From Streptomyces sp. NBC_00289 (GTDB taxonomy: Bacteria > Actinomycetota > Actinomycetes > Streptomycetales > Streptomycetaceae), in the NCBI RefSeq assembly GCF_041435115.1, contig NZ_CP108046.1, positions 4,526,001 to 4,590,000 of the forward strand: DNA of 64,000 bases, given 5' to 3'. A program made the position numbers and the translations under genes. How positions within the stretch are numbered: the stretch's first letter is position 1; every line of letters begins with the position of its first letter. A model generated the notes under the pieces. The model saw only the letters and a list, made by a program, of their open reading frames with translations, was not told where the DNA came from and made no database searches. Positions 52,636 to 62,784 of the stretch are shown here, in pieces.

Positions 52636-54247
52636 GGCGGACCGTGTGGGTGGCCGGGTTGCAGCCGTCGTGGTTGGTGGGGGCGCCCGCCGAGGTGGCG
52701 ACGAGCTGTGACTTCGTCACCTTTTTCAGGGTCAGTACGTCGTTGCAGACGCCGCCCAGGATGTCCGTCTGGCGCAGTCGGCCCAGTTCCTCACCGACGG
52801 CCGCCCGGTGGACGGTGAGCCGGAAGGTGCCCATCGGTACCGTGCCGTCGAGGCCGCTGCCCTCGCCCTCCCAGGTGCCGAGGTAGCGGGCCGGGATCTT
52901 TGAGAGCTGTTCGTCGGCTCCGCTCCCCGGGTCGGTGGAGGGTGCGGAGGTGCCGGCCGCGGTGGGGTCGCCTTCGGCGCTGCTCGTGTTGTCGTGGCCG
53001 TTGCCCGGCAGCAGGTCGAAGACGAACACCGAGCCGACGGTCACCGCCGCCAGCGCCCCCGCGACCGCCAGGGCGACCGTGCAGCTCAGTCTCCGGCCCC
53101 GCCCGCCGGTTCCCGGGGCGGACGACGCCGCCACGCTGACGGTGAGCCTGCCGGGGCGCGGGTCGGCGTCCACGGGCGCGTCACGCGGCTCGGGCAAGGA
53201 CACCGGGGGCGGCGCGGTCGGCATGACCGGCGCCGGCCCGAACTGCCCCGCGACCGCCCGGCGGCCCCCGTCCTCCACCGGTACCGCGAACTCCCCCACC
53301 GACGGGCTGCTGAACCCCACCGGCCCCGACGGCACCTCACGCACCGACCCCGCCGCCTCCAGGTTCAGCAGTTCCACGGCTCCCCGGCTGACCTGCTCGA
53401 CCAGCGCCCCCGGCAGCCAGCCGCCCGCGACGAGTCGTGCCGCGCCTTCCGGAGCCAGCCGCCGGGCCACCTCCGCGGGGGCCGGCCGAGCCCCGGGTTC
53501 CTTGGCCAGGCAGGCCTGCACCAGGTCCCGCAGGTCACCGCTCAGGGAGCCGAGTACGGGCTCCTCGTGGACGACCCGGTAGAGCAGGGCGGCCGAGGAG
53601 TCACCGGGGAAGGGGGACTCGCCGGTCGCCGCGTACGCCATGACCGCGCCCAGGGAGAAGACGTCCGCCGCTCCCGTCGCACCCTTGCCGAGGATCTGCT
53701 CGGGCGCCATGTAGCCCGGGGAGCCCACCGAGACGCCGGTCGAGGTGAGCGACGCCGTGCCGTCCGTCGCCCGGGCGATGCCGAAGTCGATCAGGAGGGG
53801 GCCGTCCAGGGTCAGCAGCACGTTGGACGGCTTCACGTCCCGGTGCACGAGGCCCAGTTCGTGGACCGCCGCCAGCGCCTCGGCCAGACCCGCGCCGAGT
53901 GCCCGTACCGTGGCGGCCGGAAGTGCGCCGCCGTCCGCGATCGCGACGGTCAGGGAGGGACCCGCCGCGTAGGCCGTGGCGACCCAGGGGATCGCCGCCT
54001 CCGGGTCGGCGTCCAGGACCGGCGCCGTCCAGGCGCCGCCGACCCGCCGGGCGGCTGCGACCTCGCGTCTGAACCGGGCGCGGAACTCCTCGTCGAGCGC
54101 CAGGTGCGGGTGCACGATCTTGACCGCGACCGTGCGGCCGCCGGCGCTGCGGCCGAGGTAGACCCGGCCCATCCCACCGGAGCCGAGCCGGCCGAGCAGC
54201 CGGTAGGGCCCCACGACGGTGGGCTCGTCGGCTCCGAGCGGCTGCAT
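52550..54247 (-). CDS. Transmembrane Ser/Thr protein kinase (PknB-like)
   Basis: This 565-residue Hanks-type kinase has the Gly-rich loop LGSGGMGRVYLG (21-32), Lys43 in VAVKIV, the catalytic HRDVKPSNVLL (135-145) and DFGIA (154-158), and an APE motif. A juxtamembrane Pro-rich stretch follows, then one TM helix (VALAVAGALAAVTVGSVFVF) and an outer domain of about 130 residues with two cysteines (GGVCNDV, HDGCNPA). There are no PASTA repeats. The ATG follows GAAAGG. Being next to an FHA-containing EccC/EssC ATPase, it is a good candidate to phosphorylate type VII components. Confidence 0.92.
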   Translation of the reverse strand: MQPLGADEPTVVGPYRLLGRLGSGGMGRVYLGRSAGGRTVAVKIVHPHLALDEEFRARFRREVAAARRVGGAWTAPVLDADPEAAIPWVATAYAAGPSLTVAIADGGALPAATVRALGAGLAEALAAVHELGLVHRDVKPSNVLLTLDGPLLIDFGIARATDGTASLTSTGVSVGSPGYMAPEQILGKGATGAADVFSLGAVMAYAATGESPFPGDSSAALLYRVVHEEPVLGSLSGDLRDLVQACLAKEPGARPAPAEVARRLAPEGAARLVAGGWLPGALVEQVSRGAVELLNLEAAGSVREVPSGPVGFSSPSVGEFAVPVEDGGRRAVAGQFGPAPVMPTAPPPVSLPEPRDAPVDADPRPGRLTVSVAASSAPGTGGRGRRLSCTVALAVAGALAAVTVGSVFVFDLLPGNGHDNTSSAEGDPTAAGTSAPSTDPGSGADEQLSKIPARYLGTWEGEGSGLDGTVPMGTFRLTVHRAAVGEELGRLRQTDILGGVCNDVLTLKKVTKSQLVATSAGAPTNHDGCNPATHTVRLTPVGDDLKYGSESEAEGRPVARMSKVG

Positions 54248-54582
54248 GGGCGTCACCTTTCCCCCGTACGCCTGCACTGTGCACGCCTTCTGCACCGTGC
54301 AGCAGCAGCGTAGTGCCGCGGGCCCCCGCAGCTCACGGCTCCGGCGGATCGAAGTTCCCGCGGGCCCGCCCCTCACGGCCCGGTGCAGCGAAGCCCCCTG
54401 CGCCCGCCCCTCACGGCCCGGTGCAGCAAGGCCCACCCCTCACAGCCCGGTGGAGCAAGGCCCGCCCCTCACAGCCCGGGTGCAGCGAAGTCCCCCCGCG
54501 CCCGCCCGGGCCGAAAGCCTGTCACCCGGGTCACGCCCGCGCCCGCGCCGACCGGCCCCGCCGGCCCGTCACCCCTGGCCCC
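54248..54582. other. Region between mqnA and the kinase gene, with imperfect tandem repeats
   Basis: About 335 bases upstream of the kinase gene and downstream of mqnA. It holds the repeats at 54366-54492 and, near the kinase start, several GTGCA boxes around 54272-54305 (GTGCACAGTGCAGGC on the minus strand). Wide open frames on the plus strand here come from the repeat composition and are not genes. Confidence 0.55.
54366..54492. repeat. Imperfect tandem repeats in the kinase upstream region
   Basis: Units resembling CCGCCCCTCACGGCCCGGTG start at 54366, 54404, 54433 and 54462, the last three with a period of 29 bp. The first spacing is 38 bp. Each unit ends GCAGCGAAG, GCAGCAAGG or similar. 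They lie upstream of the kinase gene and may affect its expression or terminate mqnA transcripts. Confidence 0.75.
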
Positions 54583-55882
<1,300 letters not shown>

Positions 55883-56086
55883 ATGGCTACCGGAACCGTG
55901 AAGTGGTTCAACGCCGAAAAGGGCTTTGGCTTCATCGCCCAAGAAGGCGGCGGCCCCGACGTCTTCGTTCACTACTCCGCGATCAATGCGAGCGGTTTCC
56001 GCTCGCTGGAGGAGAACCAGCAGGTCTCCTTCGACGTGACCCAGGGTCCGAAGGGCCCGCAGGCGGAGAACGTCACCCCCGTCTGA
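55883..56086 (+). CDS. Cold shock protein (CspA family)
   Basis: This 67-residue single OB-fold RNA chaperone has RNP1 KGFGFIAQ and RNP2 DVFVHYSAI in the usual places, with [15 protein letters not shown] at the start. The ATG follows AAGGAGGGCTT. It binds single-stranded RNA and keeps messages unfolded in the cold. It is followed by a terminator. Streptomyces has several paralogues, so no number is given. Confidence 0.97.
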   Translation: MATGTVKWFNAEKGFGFIAQEGGGPDVFVHYSAINASGFRSLEENQQVSFDVTQGPKGPQAENVTPV

Positions 56087-56138
56087 GTCTTCGGTCTCGG
56101 AGCCTGGTGCTTTGATCCGGAACAAGTAGCAGTACCCA

Positions 56139-56171
56139 AGGAGCCCCGTGCCGCAAGGCAACGGGGCTCCT
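56139..56171 (+). terminator. Intrinsic terminator after the cold shock gene
   Basis: AGGAGCCCCGT (56139-56149) and ACGGGGCTCCT (56161-56171) form a perfect 11-bp stem with an 11-base loop, followed by GCCTTT. This is about 50 bases after the stop codon. Confidence 0.9.
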
Positions 56172-56252
56172 GCCTTTCCGGGCCCACCACCGGGCACACC
56201 GGACTTTGGGACATTCCGGACCTCCGGCGCGTGCCAGGCCCCCGCCGGGGCC

Positions 56253-58010
56253 TCAGAGCACCCCCGCGATGTCCCGCGCCGCGATGTACCCGAAGGTCAT
56301 CGCCGGGCCGATCGTCGAGCCCGCGCCCGCGTAGCTGTGGCCCATCACGGCCGCGCTGGCGTTGCCGGCGGCGTACAGGCCGGGGATCGCCGAGCCGTCG
56401 GCACGCAGCACCCGCGCTCTGGCGTCGGTGCGCAGGCCGCCCTTGGTGCCGAGGTCGCCGGGGACGATCCGGAAGGCGTGGTACGGGGGCAGCCACAGGG
56501 GGGCGAGGCAGGAGTTCGGGAGGACGGACGGGTCCGTGTAGTAGTGGTCGTAGGCGCTGTCACCGCGGTGGAAGTCCGTGTCCTTGCCGCTGCGGGCGAG
56601 GGAGTTGAAGCGGTCGACGGTGGTGCGCAGGGCGGTCGCCGGGACGCCGATGGAGGTGGCGAGGGCGTCCAGGGTCCACGCCTTGTGGGCGGCGCCGGAG
56701 GTGTACCAGTCGGCGGGGAGGACGAAGGTCGGGGCGACGTCCTTGAAGAGGTAGCGGTTGCGGTAGTTCTGGTCGACGATCAGCCAGGCCGGGATGTCCG
56801 GTGCGGTGGGATCGCGCTCGTACATGGTGTGGACGACGTCGCTGTAGGGGGCGGCCTCGTTGACGAAGCGGGCGCCCGCCTGGTTGACGAGGAGGCCGCC
56901 GGGGAGGGTGCGTTCGGCGAGGCAGAAGTAGGGGTCGCCGGGGAGCGGGATGGCCGGGCCCCACCAGGCGTCCTCCATCAGGGCGAGGCCGGCCCCGAGC
57001 CGCTGTCCGGCGCGGATGCCGTCGCCCGTGTTCTCCTTGGCGCCGACGGTCCACTCCGTGCCGATGGGCTGCTGCTGGTACTGCGCGCGCATGGCCGCGT
57101 TGTGCTCGAACCCGCCCGATCCAACGACGACACCGCGCCGCGCCCTGACGAGTCCGGCGGCGCCGTCGCGGGTGACCACGGCCCCGGTGACGGTGCCGGC
57201 CTCGGTGTGGAGGTCGGTGAGCGGGGTGTTGAGCCACACCGGTACGCCGGCGGAGCTCAGTCCGGCGCGCAGTCCGGCGGCGAGGGACTGGCCCATGGTG
57301 AGGGGCTTCTGCCCGAGCAGGGCCGCCTTCGTCCCGCGGGCCAGGCACTCGGCGGCGACGGCGGCGCCCTTGACGCTCACCGCGGACAGGGCGAGCCACT
57401 TGTAGTCGGCGCTGAAGACGACCATGCCGGCCGGGACCGCCAGGTACGGCGGGTTGAGCCGGGCGAGTTCGGCGCCGAGGACGTGCCCGTCGAGCTGGTC
57501 GGGTTCGATGGAACGGCCGCCGGGGAGCCCGCCGGGTAGCTCGGGGTAGTAGTCGCTGTAGCCCTCCATCCAGCGGAAGCGGAGCGGGCTGTTGGCCATG
57601 ACGAAGGAGATCATGGCGGGGCCGTGGGCGAGGAAGGCCTGCTGTCGGACGGCGGGCACGTCGGACCCGACGACGGCGGCGAGGTAGGCGGCGGCCTTCG
57701 CGGGTGTGTCCGGCACCCCGGCGGCCAGGAGCACGGGATTGTTGGGTATCCAGATCCCGGCGCCGGAGCGGGCCGCGGACCCGCCGAACGTGGCCGCCTT
57801 CTCAACGACCACACAGCTCAGGCCCTGCTTGGCGGCGGTCAGCGCGGCGGTCATGCCGGCGGCTCCGGAGCCGATGACGACGACGTCGTAGGTTCCGAGG
57901 AGTGGCAGGTCGGCGGCACGGGCCGACGGGTGGGTCCCGGCGGCGAGAGCGAGACCGGTGGCGCCGGCACCGGTCAACACCCGTCTCCGGGAGGGGGATT
58001 CATAGGTCAT
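56253..58010 (-). CDS. FAD-dependent oxidoreductase, 3-ketosteroid delta-1-dehydrogenase/fumarate reductase-like
   Basis: This 585-residue flavoprotein starts with a twin-arginine-like signal (SRRRVLTGAGATGLALAAG, residues 7-25), so it is probably exported folded via Tat. It has the FAD motif VVIGSGAAGMTAAL, the family GGSAARSGAGIWIPNN, and late motifs LNTPLTDLHTEAG, GSGGFEHN and GLYAAGNASAAVMGHSYAGAG. These match the KstD/fumarate-reductase flavoprotein family. The substrate may be a steroid or another ketone; there are no steroid genes nearby to support one. The ATG at 58008-58010 gives the signal peptide. Confidence 0.83.
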   Translation of the reverse strand: MTYESPSRRRVLTGAGATGLALAAGTHPSARAADLPLLGTYDVVVIGSGAAGMTAALTAAKQGLSCVVVEKAATFGGSAARSGAGIWIPNNPVLLAAGVPDTPAKAAAYLAAVVGSDVPAVRQQAFLAHGPAMISFVMANSPLRFRWMEGYSDYYPELPGGLPGGRSIEPDQLDGHVLGAELARLNPPYLAVPAGMVVFSADYKWLALSAVSVKGAAVAAECLARGTKAALLGQKPLTMGQSLAAGLRAGLSSAGVPVWLNTPLTDLHTEAGTVTGAVVTRDGAAGLVRARRGVVVGSGGFEHNAAMRAQYQQQPIGTEWTVGAKENTGDGIRAGQRLGAGLALMEDAWWGPAIPLPGDPYFCLAERTLPGGLLVNQAGARFVNEAAPYSDVVHTMYERDPTAPDIPAWLIVDQNYRNRYLFKDVAPTFVLPADWYTSGAAHKAWTLDALATSIGVPATALRTTVDRFNSLARSGKDTDFHRGDSAYDHYYTDPSVLPNSCLAPLWLPPYHAFRIVPGDLGTKGGLRTDARARVLRADGSAIPGLYAAGNASAAVMGHSYAGAGSTIGPAMTFGYIAARDIAGVL

Positions 58011-58236
58011 GACCGCTCCAGCCCGACGAGGAACGAACGACGAGGACGTACGGGGACGTACGAGGGCTGGGAATGTCGCGCGGGGGTCTTGTGAAGTCAA
58101 GGGCCATGCGTGCGGTGGTACGAACCAACGGCACCGGGTCGACCAGGTCGTCGAGGTCGGACACGCGCGCGTCGGCCGGTACCGCCTCCGGCGCGGCGGG
58201 AGCTCTTCGCCCTCCCGGCGCGCCGTCGCCTCCCGG

Positions 58237-60165
58237 TCACTTCGCGTACAGGGCCTCGACCTCCTGCTCGAAGTCCCGCAGGACGAACTCCCGTCGCAGC
58301 TTCATCGACGGGGTGAGGTGTCCGGCCTCCTCGGTGAAGTCGACCGGCAGGAGCGCGAAGCGGCGGATGGACTCGGGGCGGGAGACCAGCTTGTTGGCCT
58401 CGTCCACCGCGCGTTGCAGGATCTCGCGCAACTCCTGGTCGTCCACGAGGAGTTCGGCCGGCACCGGGTGCTTGCCGTTCATCTGGCGCCAGTGGGTGAT
58501 GCCGTCCGGGTCGAGGGTGATCAGGGCCGACACGTAGGGGCGGGTGTCGCCCAGCACGATGCACTGGCTGATCAGCGGGTGGGAGCGGAGCCAGTTCTCC
58601 AGCGGGGCCGGTGCCACGCTCTTGCCGCCCGCCGTGATCAGCATCTCCTTCTTGCGGCCGGTGATGGTCAGGTACCCGTCGTCGTCCAGGCTGCCGATGT
58701 CCCCCGTGGCGAGCCAGCCGTCGGGTGCGGCGGGGGTCACTCCGCCCGCCGCCGGGTCCCAGTAGCCGCGCAGCACGTGTTCGCCGGCGATCAGGATCTC
58801 GCCGTCCGCCGCTATCCGGATCCGGGTGCCGGGCAACGGCCAGCCCACCGTGCCCAGTCGGGGTTTGAGCGGGGGCGTCACCGTGGCCGCGCCGGTCGTC
58901 TCCGTCAGGCCGTAGCCCTCGTAGACCTCGATGCCCGCGCCGGCGTAGAAGGCGGCCAGGCGGCGGCCCAGCGGTGAGCCGCCGCAGATGGCGTGCCGCA
59001 CGCGGCCGCCCATCGCGTTGCGGATACGGCGGTAGACCAGCGGGTCGTAGCAGGCGCGGGCGGTGCGCAGGGCCCGGGAGGGGCCCTTGCCGGTGCCCGT
59101 CTGTTTGGCCTCCAGTGCCTCGCCGTAGCGTCTCGCGACGGACGCGGCGCGGTCGAACGAGGACAGCCGGCCGCCCGACTCGGCCTTGGCGCGGGCGGTG
59201 TTGAAGACCTTCTCCAGCATGTACGGGATGGCCAGCAGGCAGGTCGGGCGGAAGCTCGCGAGGTCGGGCAGGAGGTGCTCGGCCTTCAGGCTCGGGGCGT
59301 GGCCGAGCCGCACCCGGGCGCGGATGCAGGCGATGGCGACCATGCGGCCGAAGACGTGGGACATCGGCAGGAAGAGCAGGACCGACTCCTCGTCGCCCGA
59401 CCTGGACTTGAAGATCGGGTAGAGGAGTTCGACGGCGTTGTCGACCTCGGCGAAGAAGTTGCTGTGGGTGAGCACGCAGCCCTTGGGGCGGCCCGTGGTG
59501 CCGGAGGTGTAGATGAGGGTGGCGAGGGTGTCGGGCCCGAGCATTCCGCGGCGTACGGCGACTTCCTGGTCGGGGACGGCCCGGCCGAGTTCCGCCAGCC
59601 GTTCCACGTGGTCCTTCTCCATGATCCACATGTGCCGCAGGTCGGGGAGGCGGTCGAGCTCCGGGCCGAGGGCCGCCGCCTGGGCGGCGGTCTCCGTGGC
59701 GAGGGCCACCGCTCCGGAGTCCTGCAGGATCCAGCGGACCTGGAAGACGGAGGAGGTGGGGTAGACGGGGACCGTGACCAGGCCGGCCGCCCAGGCGGCG
59801 AAGTCGAGCAGCGTCCACTCGTACGTCGTGCGGGCCATGATGGCGAGCCGGTCGCCGGGCATCAGCCCCTCGGCGATCAGTCCCTTCGCCACCGCGAGGA
59901 CCTGGTCGGCGAACTGAGTGGCCGTCACGTCCGTCCAGGTGCCGTCCTGGGTCCTGCGGCTGAGGACGACGGAGTCGGGTACCGCGGCCGCGTTGTCGAA
60001 GGGCAGGTCCGCGAGCGAGCCGTGGGTCACCGGTGGGGCGAAGGGCGGCACGTACGCCTCGCGGACGGCTCCGTCCAGCCGCCGGGTCTCAGGCTCCACC
60101 AGCACGGGGCCGGGAGCGTCGTCGTAGGCGGCCGAGGCGGCGAAGGAGGGAAGCGGGGTGGACAC
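58237..60165 (-). CDS. Long-chain fatty acid-CoA ligase (AMP-forming)
   Basis: This 642-residue acyl-adenylating enzyme activates fatty acids to acyl-CoA. It has the AMP-binding motif YTSGTTGRPKG near residue 215, the YEGYGLTETTGAATV block, and the TGDIGSLDDDGYLTITGRKKE core with its Arg and Lys. A long N-terminal extension is typical of the FadD15-like group. The GTG at 60163-60165 follows AGGAG at a normal distance. It is divergent from the fabG4-maoC pair, and palindromes in between could coordinate them. Confidence 0.92.
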   Translation of the reverse strand: MSTPLPSFAASAAYDDAPGPVLVEPETRRLDGAVREAYVPPFAPPVTHGSLADLPFDNAAAVPDSVVLSRRTQDGTWTDVTATQFADQVLAVAKGLIAEGLMPGDRLAIMARTTYEWTLLDFAAWAAGLVTVPVYPTSSVFQVRWILQDSGAVALATETAAQAAALGPELDRLPDLRHMWIMEKDHVERLAELGRAVPDQEVAVRRGMLGPDTLATLIYTSGTTGRPKGCVLTHSNFFAEVDNAVELLYPIFKSRSGDEESVLLFLPMSHVFGRMVAIACIRARVRLGHAPSLKAEHLLPDLASFRPTCLLAIPYMLEKVFNTARAKAESGGRLSSFDRAASVARRYGEALEAKQTGTGKGPSRALRTARACYDPLVYRRIRNAMGGRVRHAICGGSPLGRRLAAFYAGAGIEVYEGYGLTETTGAATVTPPLKPRLGTVGWPLPGTRIRIAADGEILIAGEHVLRGYWDPAAGGVTPAAPDGWLATGDIGSLDDDGYLTITGRKKEMLITAGGKSVAPAPLENWLRSHPLISQCIVLGDTRPYVSALITLDPDGITHWRQMNGKHPVPAELLVDDQELREILQRAVDEANKLVSRPESIRRFALLPVDFTEEAGHLTPSMKLRREFVLRDFEQEVEALYAK

Positions 60166-60263
60166 GGGCGGCTCCTGTGGCGTGCAGCGACGAACTGCTC
60201 TGCTGCAAGACGTACGTACCTCGCACACCGAGGCGTTCACCGACAGAACCGAAAGAATCGGGG

Positions 60264-60276
60264 TTACCGCCGGTTA
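60264..60276. promoter_or_regulatory. Candidate regulator site TTACC-N3-GGTTA near the acyl-CoA ligase
   Basis: TTACCGCCGGTTA is a 5-3-5 inverted repeat with one mismatch in the arms, about 100 bases upstream of the ligase start. It resembles the perfect site near fabG. Confidence 0.45.
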
Positions 60277-60464
60277 GGAGGGGATCGTACGGGGTTCGCG
60301 TGGGGAGTCTGTGCGGTTTCCGGGGTGTTCCGGAGGCAGGGCTGTGCAGCCTCGGGGGTCCTGCGGGCCTCACTCCGCGAGTCGCCAACCTCCCTCATCC
60401 ACCTGGCCTTTCCTGCCGTACGAAGGTGAGCGGGGCTCACTTCCGGGGCACCCCCGACGACGCC

Positions 60465-60477
60465 TTACCTCCGGTAA
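60465..60477. promoter_or_regulatory. Candidate regulator site TTACC-N3-GGTAA upstream of fabG4-like gene
   Basis: TTACCTCCGGTAA is a perfect 5-3-5 inverted repeat about 47 bases upstream of the fabG ATG. A TetR-type repressor is encoded downstream of the fabG-maoC pair and is the natural candidate to bind it. Confidence 0.5.
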
Positions 60478-60523
60478 CCTTACTCCAGAGTCAGTTTCTC
60501 GTCGCCGCCTCTGGGAGTTGGAC

Positions 60524-61819
60524 ATGGCCGACCGCTATCTGCGCCTCACCACCACCGCGCCCGGCCGCCTCCTCACCCGCCGGCTCGGCCTGCCCCAACC
60601 CACCGAACTCCGGCGCTGGAGCGCCCGGCAGCCCGAGTTGCCCGGCGAACCGCTCCACCTCACCGCCGGCACGTCGGACCTCGACCTCACCCGCACCGGG
60701 CTCACGTTCGCCGGCACCTCGGACCGGCCCGCCGCCGTCGTCCTCGACGCCACCGGCGTACGGGACGTCGAGACGCTCGCCGAGGTGCACGCGGCCCTGC
60801 ACCCGGTCGTCCGGTCGGTCGCCGCCAGCGGCCGGGTGCTCGTGCTGGGGGCTCCCCTCGACCCCGCCGACCACCACCAGGCCGCCGCCCAGCAGGCGTT
60901 GGAGGGATTCACCCGCTCGCTCGGCAAGGAGATCGGCCGGGGCAGGACCGTGAACCTGGTCCGGCTCACCGACGCGGCCGCCGCCGGATCGACCCTCCGC
61001 TTCCTGCTCTCCCCCAAGTCCGCCTACGTCAGCGGCCAGGTGATCGAGGTCGGCCCGGGCGAACCTGCGCTTCCGGCCGACCGGGACCTCCCGCTCGCCG
61101 GGCGCACCGCCCTGGTCACCGGCGCCGCGCGCGGTATCGGTGAGGCCGTCGCCGAGACGCTGGCCAGGGACGGCGCCCGGGTCGTCGTACTCGACACACC
61201 GGCGGCCGGGCAGGAGACGGCCAGGGTCGCCGAACGGCTCGGCGGCAGCGCCCTCACGCTGGACATCACGGCCGCCGACGCGGGTGAGCGGATCGCGGCC
61301 GCGCTGCCCGACGGCCTGGACGTCCTGGTCCACAACGCGGGCGTCACCCGTGACCGGCGGCTCGTCAACATGCCCGCCGACAGATGGAGTTCGGTGCTGG
61401 AGGTGAACCTGGCGAGCGTGCTGCGCACCACCGACGCACTGCTCGGGAGCGGCACCCTGCGGCCCGGCGGGCGGATCGTGGCGACCGCGTCCATCGCCGG
61501 CCTCGCGGGCAACGCCGGCCAGACCAACTACGGGGCGAGCAAGGCGGGGGTGGTCGGGCTGGTCCGTTCCCTCGCGCCGCGCGCCCTCGCCCGGCACGGG
61601 GTGACGGTCAACGCGGTCGCGCCCGGCTTCATCGAGACGAGGATGACGGCCGCAGTCCCGCTCCTCATCCGGGAGGCGGGCCGCCGGATGAACTCCCTGG
61701 CCCAGGGCGGCCTGCCCGCCGACGTCGCCGAGACCACCGCCTGGCTCGCCCACCCGGCCTCCGGCGCGGTCAACGGCCAGGTCGTCCGGGTCTGCGGCCA
61801 GAGCCTGCTGGGGGCGTGA
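60524..61819 (+). CDS. 3-oxoacyl-ACP/CoA reductase, high-molecular-weight FabG4-like
   Basis: This 431-residue reductase has two Rossmann-type parts. The N-terminal 190 residues are a degenerate domain. The second is the active SDR domain: cofactor motif TGAARGIG (about 198-205), NAG in VHNAGVTRD, and the catalytic Ser323, Tyr336 and Lys340 (YGASK). The layout matches mycobacterial FabG4 (HMwFabG), which uses CoA substrates and NADH. The ATG follows GGGAG. Its stop overlaps the maoC start as TGATG, a conserved fabG4-htdX-like pair that could elongate or degrade acyl chains together. Confidence 0.9.
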   Translation: MADRYLRLTTTAPGRLLTRRLGLPQPTELRRWSARQPELPGEPLHLTAGTSDLDLTRTGLTFAGTSDRPAAVVLDATGVRDVETLAEVHAALHPVVRSVAASGRVLVLGAPLDPADHHQAAAQQALEGFTRSLGKEIGRGRTVNLVRLTDAAAAGSTLRFLLSPKSAYVSGQVIEVGPGEPALPADRDLPLAGRTALVTGAARGIGEAVAETLARDGARVVVLDTPAAGQETARVAERLGGSALTLDITAADAGERIAAALPDGLDVLVHNAGVTRDRRLVNMPADRWSSVLEVNLASVLRTTDALLGSGTLRPGGRIVATASIAGLAGNAGQTNYGASKAGVVGLVRSLAPRALARHGVTVNAVAPGFIETRMTAAVPLLIREAGRRMNSLAQGGLPADVAETTAWLAHPASGAVNGQVVRVCGQSLLGA

Positions 61820-62784
61820 TGCGCACGACGCTGACCGGTTCCCCGGCGCTCGGCCCCCTGCTCGCACGCGGCGCGCTCCTGTCGCCCTTCAAGCGGCCCC
61901 GCCCCGACGCCGACTTCCCGCGCACCCGGCTCCATCTGCCCGGTGTGCGCGTGGACCTGACGCGGCTGGCCGCCTACGAGCGGGTGTGCGGCTTCGCGAC
62001 CGGCGACGACTCGCTGCCGCTGACGTATCCGCATGTGCTGGGCTTCCCGCCGGCGATGCGGCTGATGAGCGGACGCGACTTCCCGCTGCCGCTGCTCGGG
62101 CTCGTCCACACGTCGATCGAGATCACCCGGAGCACGGTCCTGAAGACCACCGGGGAGTACGAACTCGTGGTGTACGTCGACGGGTTGGCGCCGCATCGGC
62201 GGGGCACGGAGGCCGCCGTGGTCACCGAGGTGCGGACGGCCGGGAAGGTCGTGTGGGAGTCCAGGAGCACCTATCTGGCCCGGCACCGCACCGACGGCCG
62301 TACCGCGCGGACGCCCGCGGACGGACCCGGACAGCTGCCCGCCCACCCCGCACGTCCGCCCGCCGCCGGCGGAACACCGCTCGCGGCCGTCGATCCGTCG
62401 ACCGCCGTCACCGAACCGGCGCCCCCGGCCGCCGTACCGCTGTCCCTCGTCCCCGAACCGCTGCCCGTCCGCGCCGACTGGCGGCTCGGCGCGGATGTCG
62501 GTCGGCGTTATGGTGCCGTCTCCGACGACCGCAACCCCATCCACCTGCACCCGCTCACCGCCCGTCTGTTCGGCTTCCCCCGGCCCATCGCGCACGGCAT
62601 GTGGACCGTGGCCCGCTGCCTGGCCGCGCACGGCACACCACCGGCGGTGCGGATGCGGGCGGAGTTCCGGGCGCCGGTGCCGCTGCCGGGAACGGTGGCG
62701 TACGCGGCGGAGGGCGGGCGGTTCGAGCTGCGGGGCGCCGACCGTGTGCACCTGACCGGCGAGGTCTACCCGCTCACCTCGTGA
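61819..62784 (+). CDS. MaoC-like (R)-hydratase, HtdX-like
   Basis: This 321-residue protein has a C-terminal hot-dog domain with the hydratase-2 motif: Asp and His in DDRNPIHLHPLTARLFGFP (about 235-253) and IAHGM (about 256-260). The N-terminal half is a second, degenerate hot-dog. A Pro/Ala linker joins them at about 165-205. It hydrates enoyl-thioesters and would act with the reductase just upstream. Its end overlaps the convergent tetR gene by 19 bases. Confidence 0.9.
   Translation: MRTTLTGSPALGPLLARGALLSPFKRPRPDADFPRTRLHLPGVRVDLTRLAAYERVCGFATGDDSLPLTYPHVLGFPPAMRLMSGRDFPLPLLGLVHTSIEITRSTVLKTTGEYELVVYVDGLAPHRRGTEAAVVTEVRTAGKVVWESRSTYLARHRTDGRTARTPADGPGQLPAHPARPPAAGGTPLAAVDPSTAVTEPAPPAAVPLSLVPEPLPVRADWRLGADVGRRYGAVSDDRNPIHLHPLTARLFGFPRPIAHGMWTVARCLAAHGTPPAVRMRAEFRAPVPLPGTVAYAAEGGRFELRGADRVHLTGEVYPLTS

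Larger units (their letters stand above)
60166..60523. other. Divergent regulatory region between the acyl-CoA ligase and fabG4-like genes
   Basis: About 358 bases with two related inverted repeats (60264-60276 and 60465-60477). The rest shows no clear promoter hexamers. Frames extending fabG to the left lack the expected N-terminus. Confidence 0.55.
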
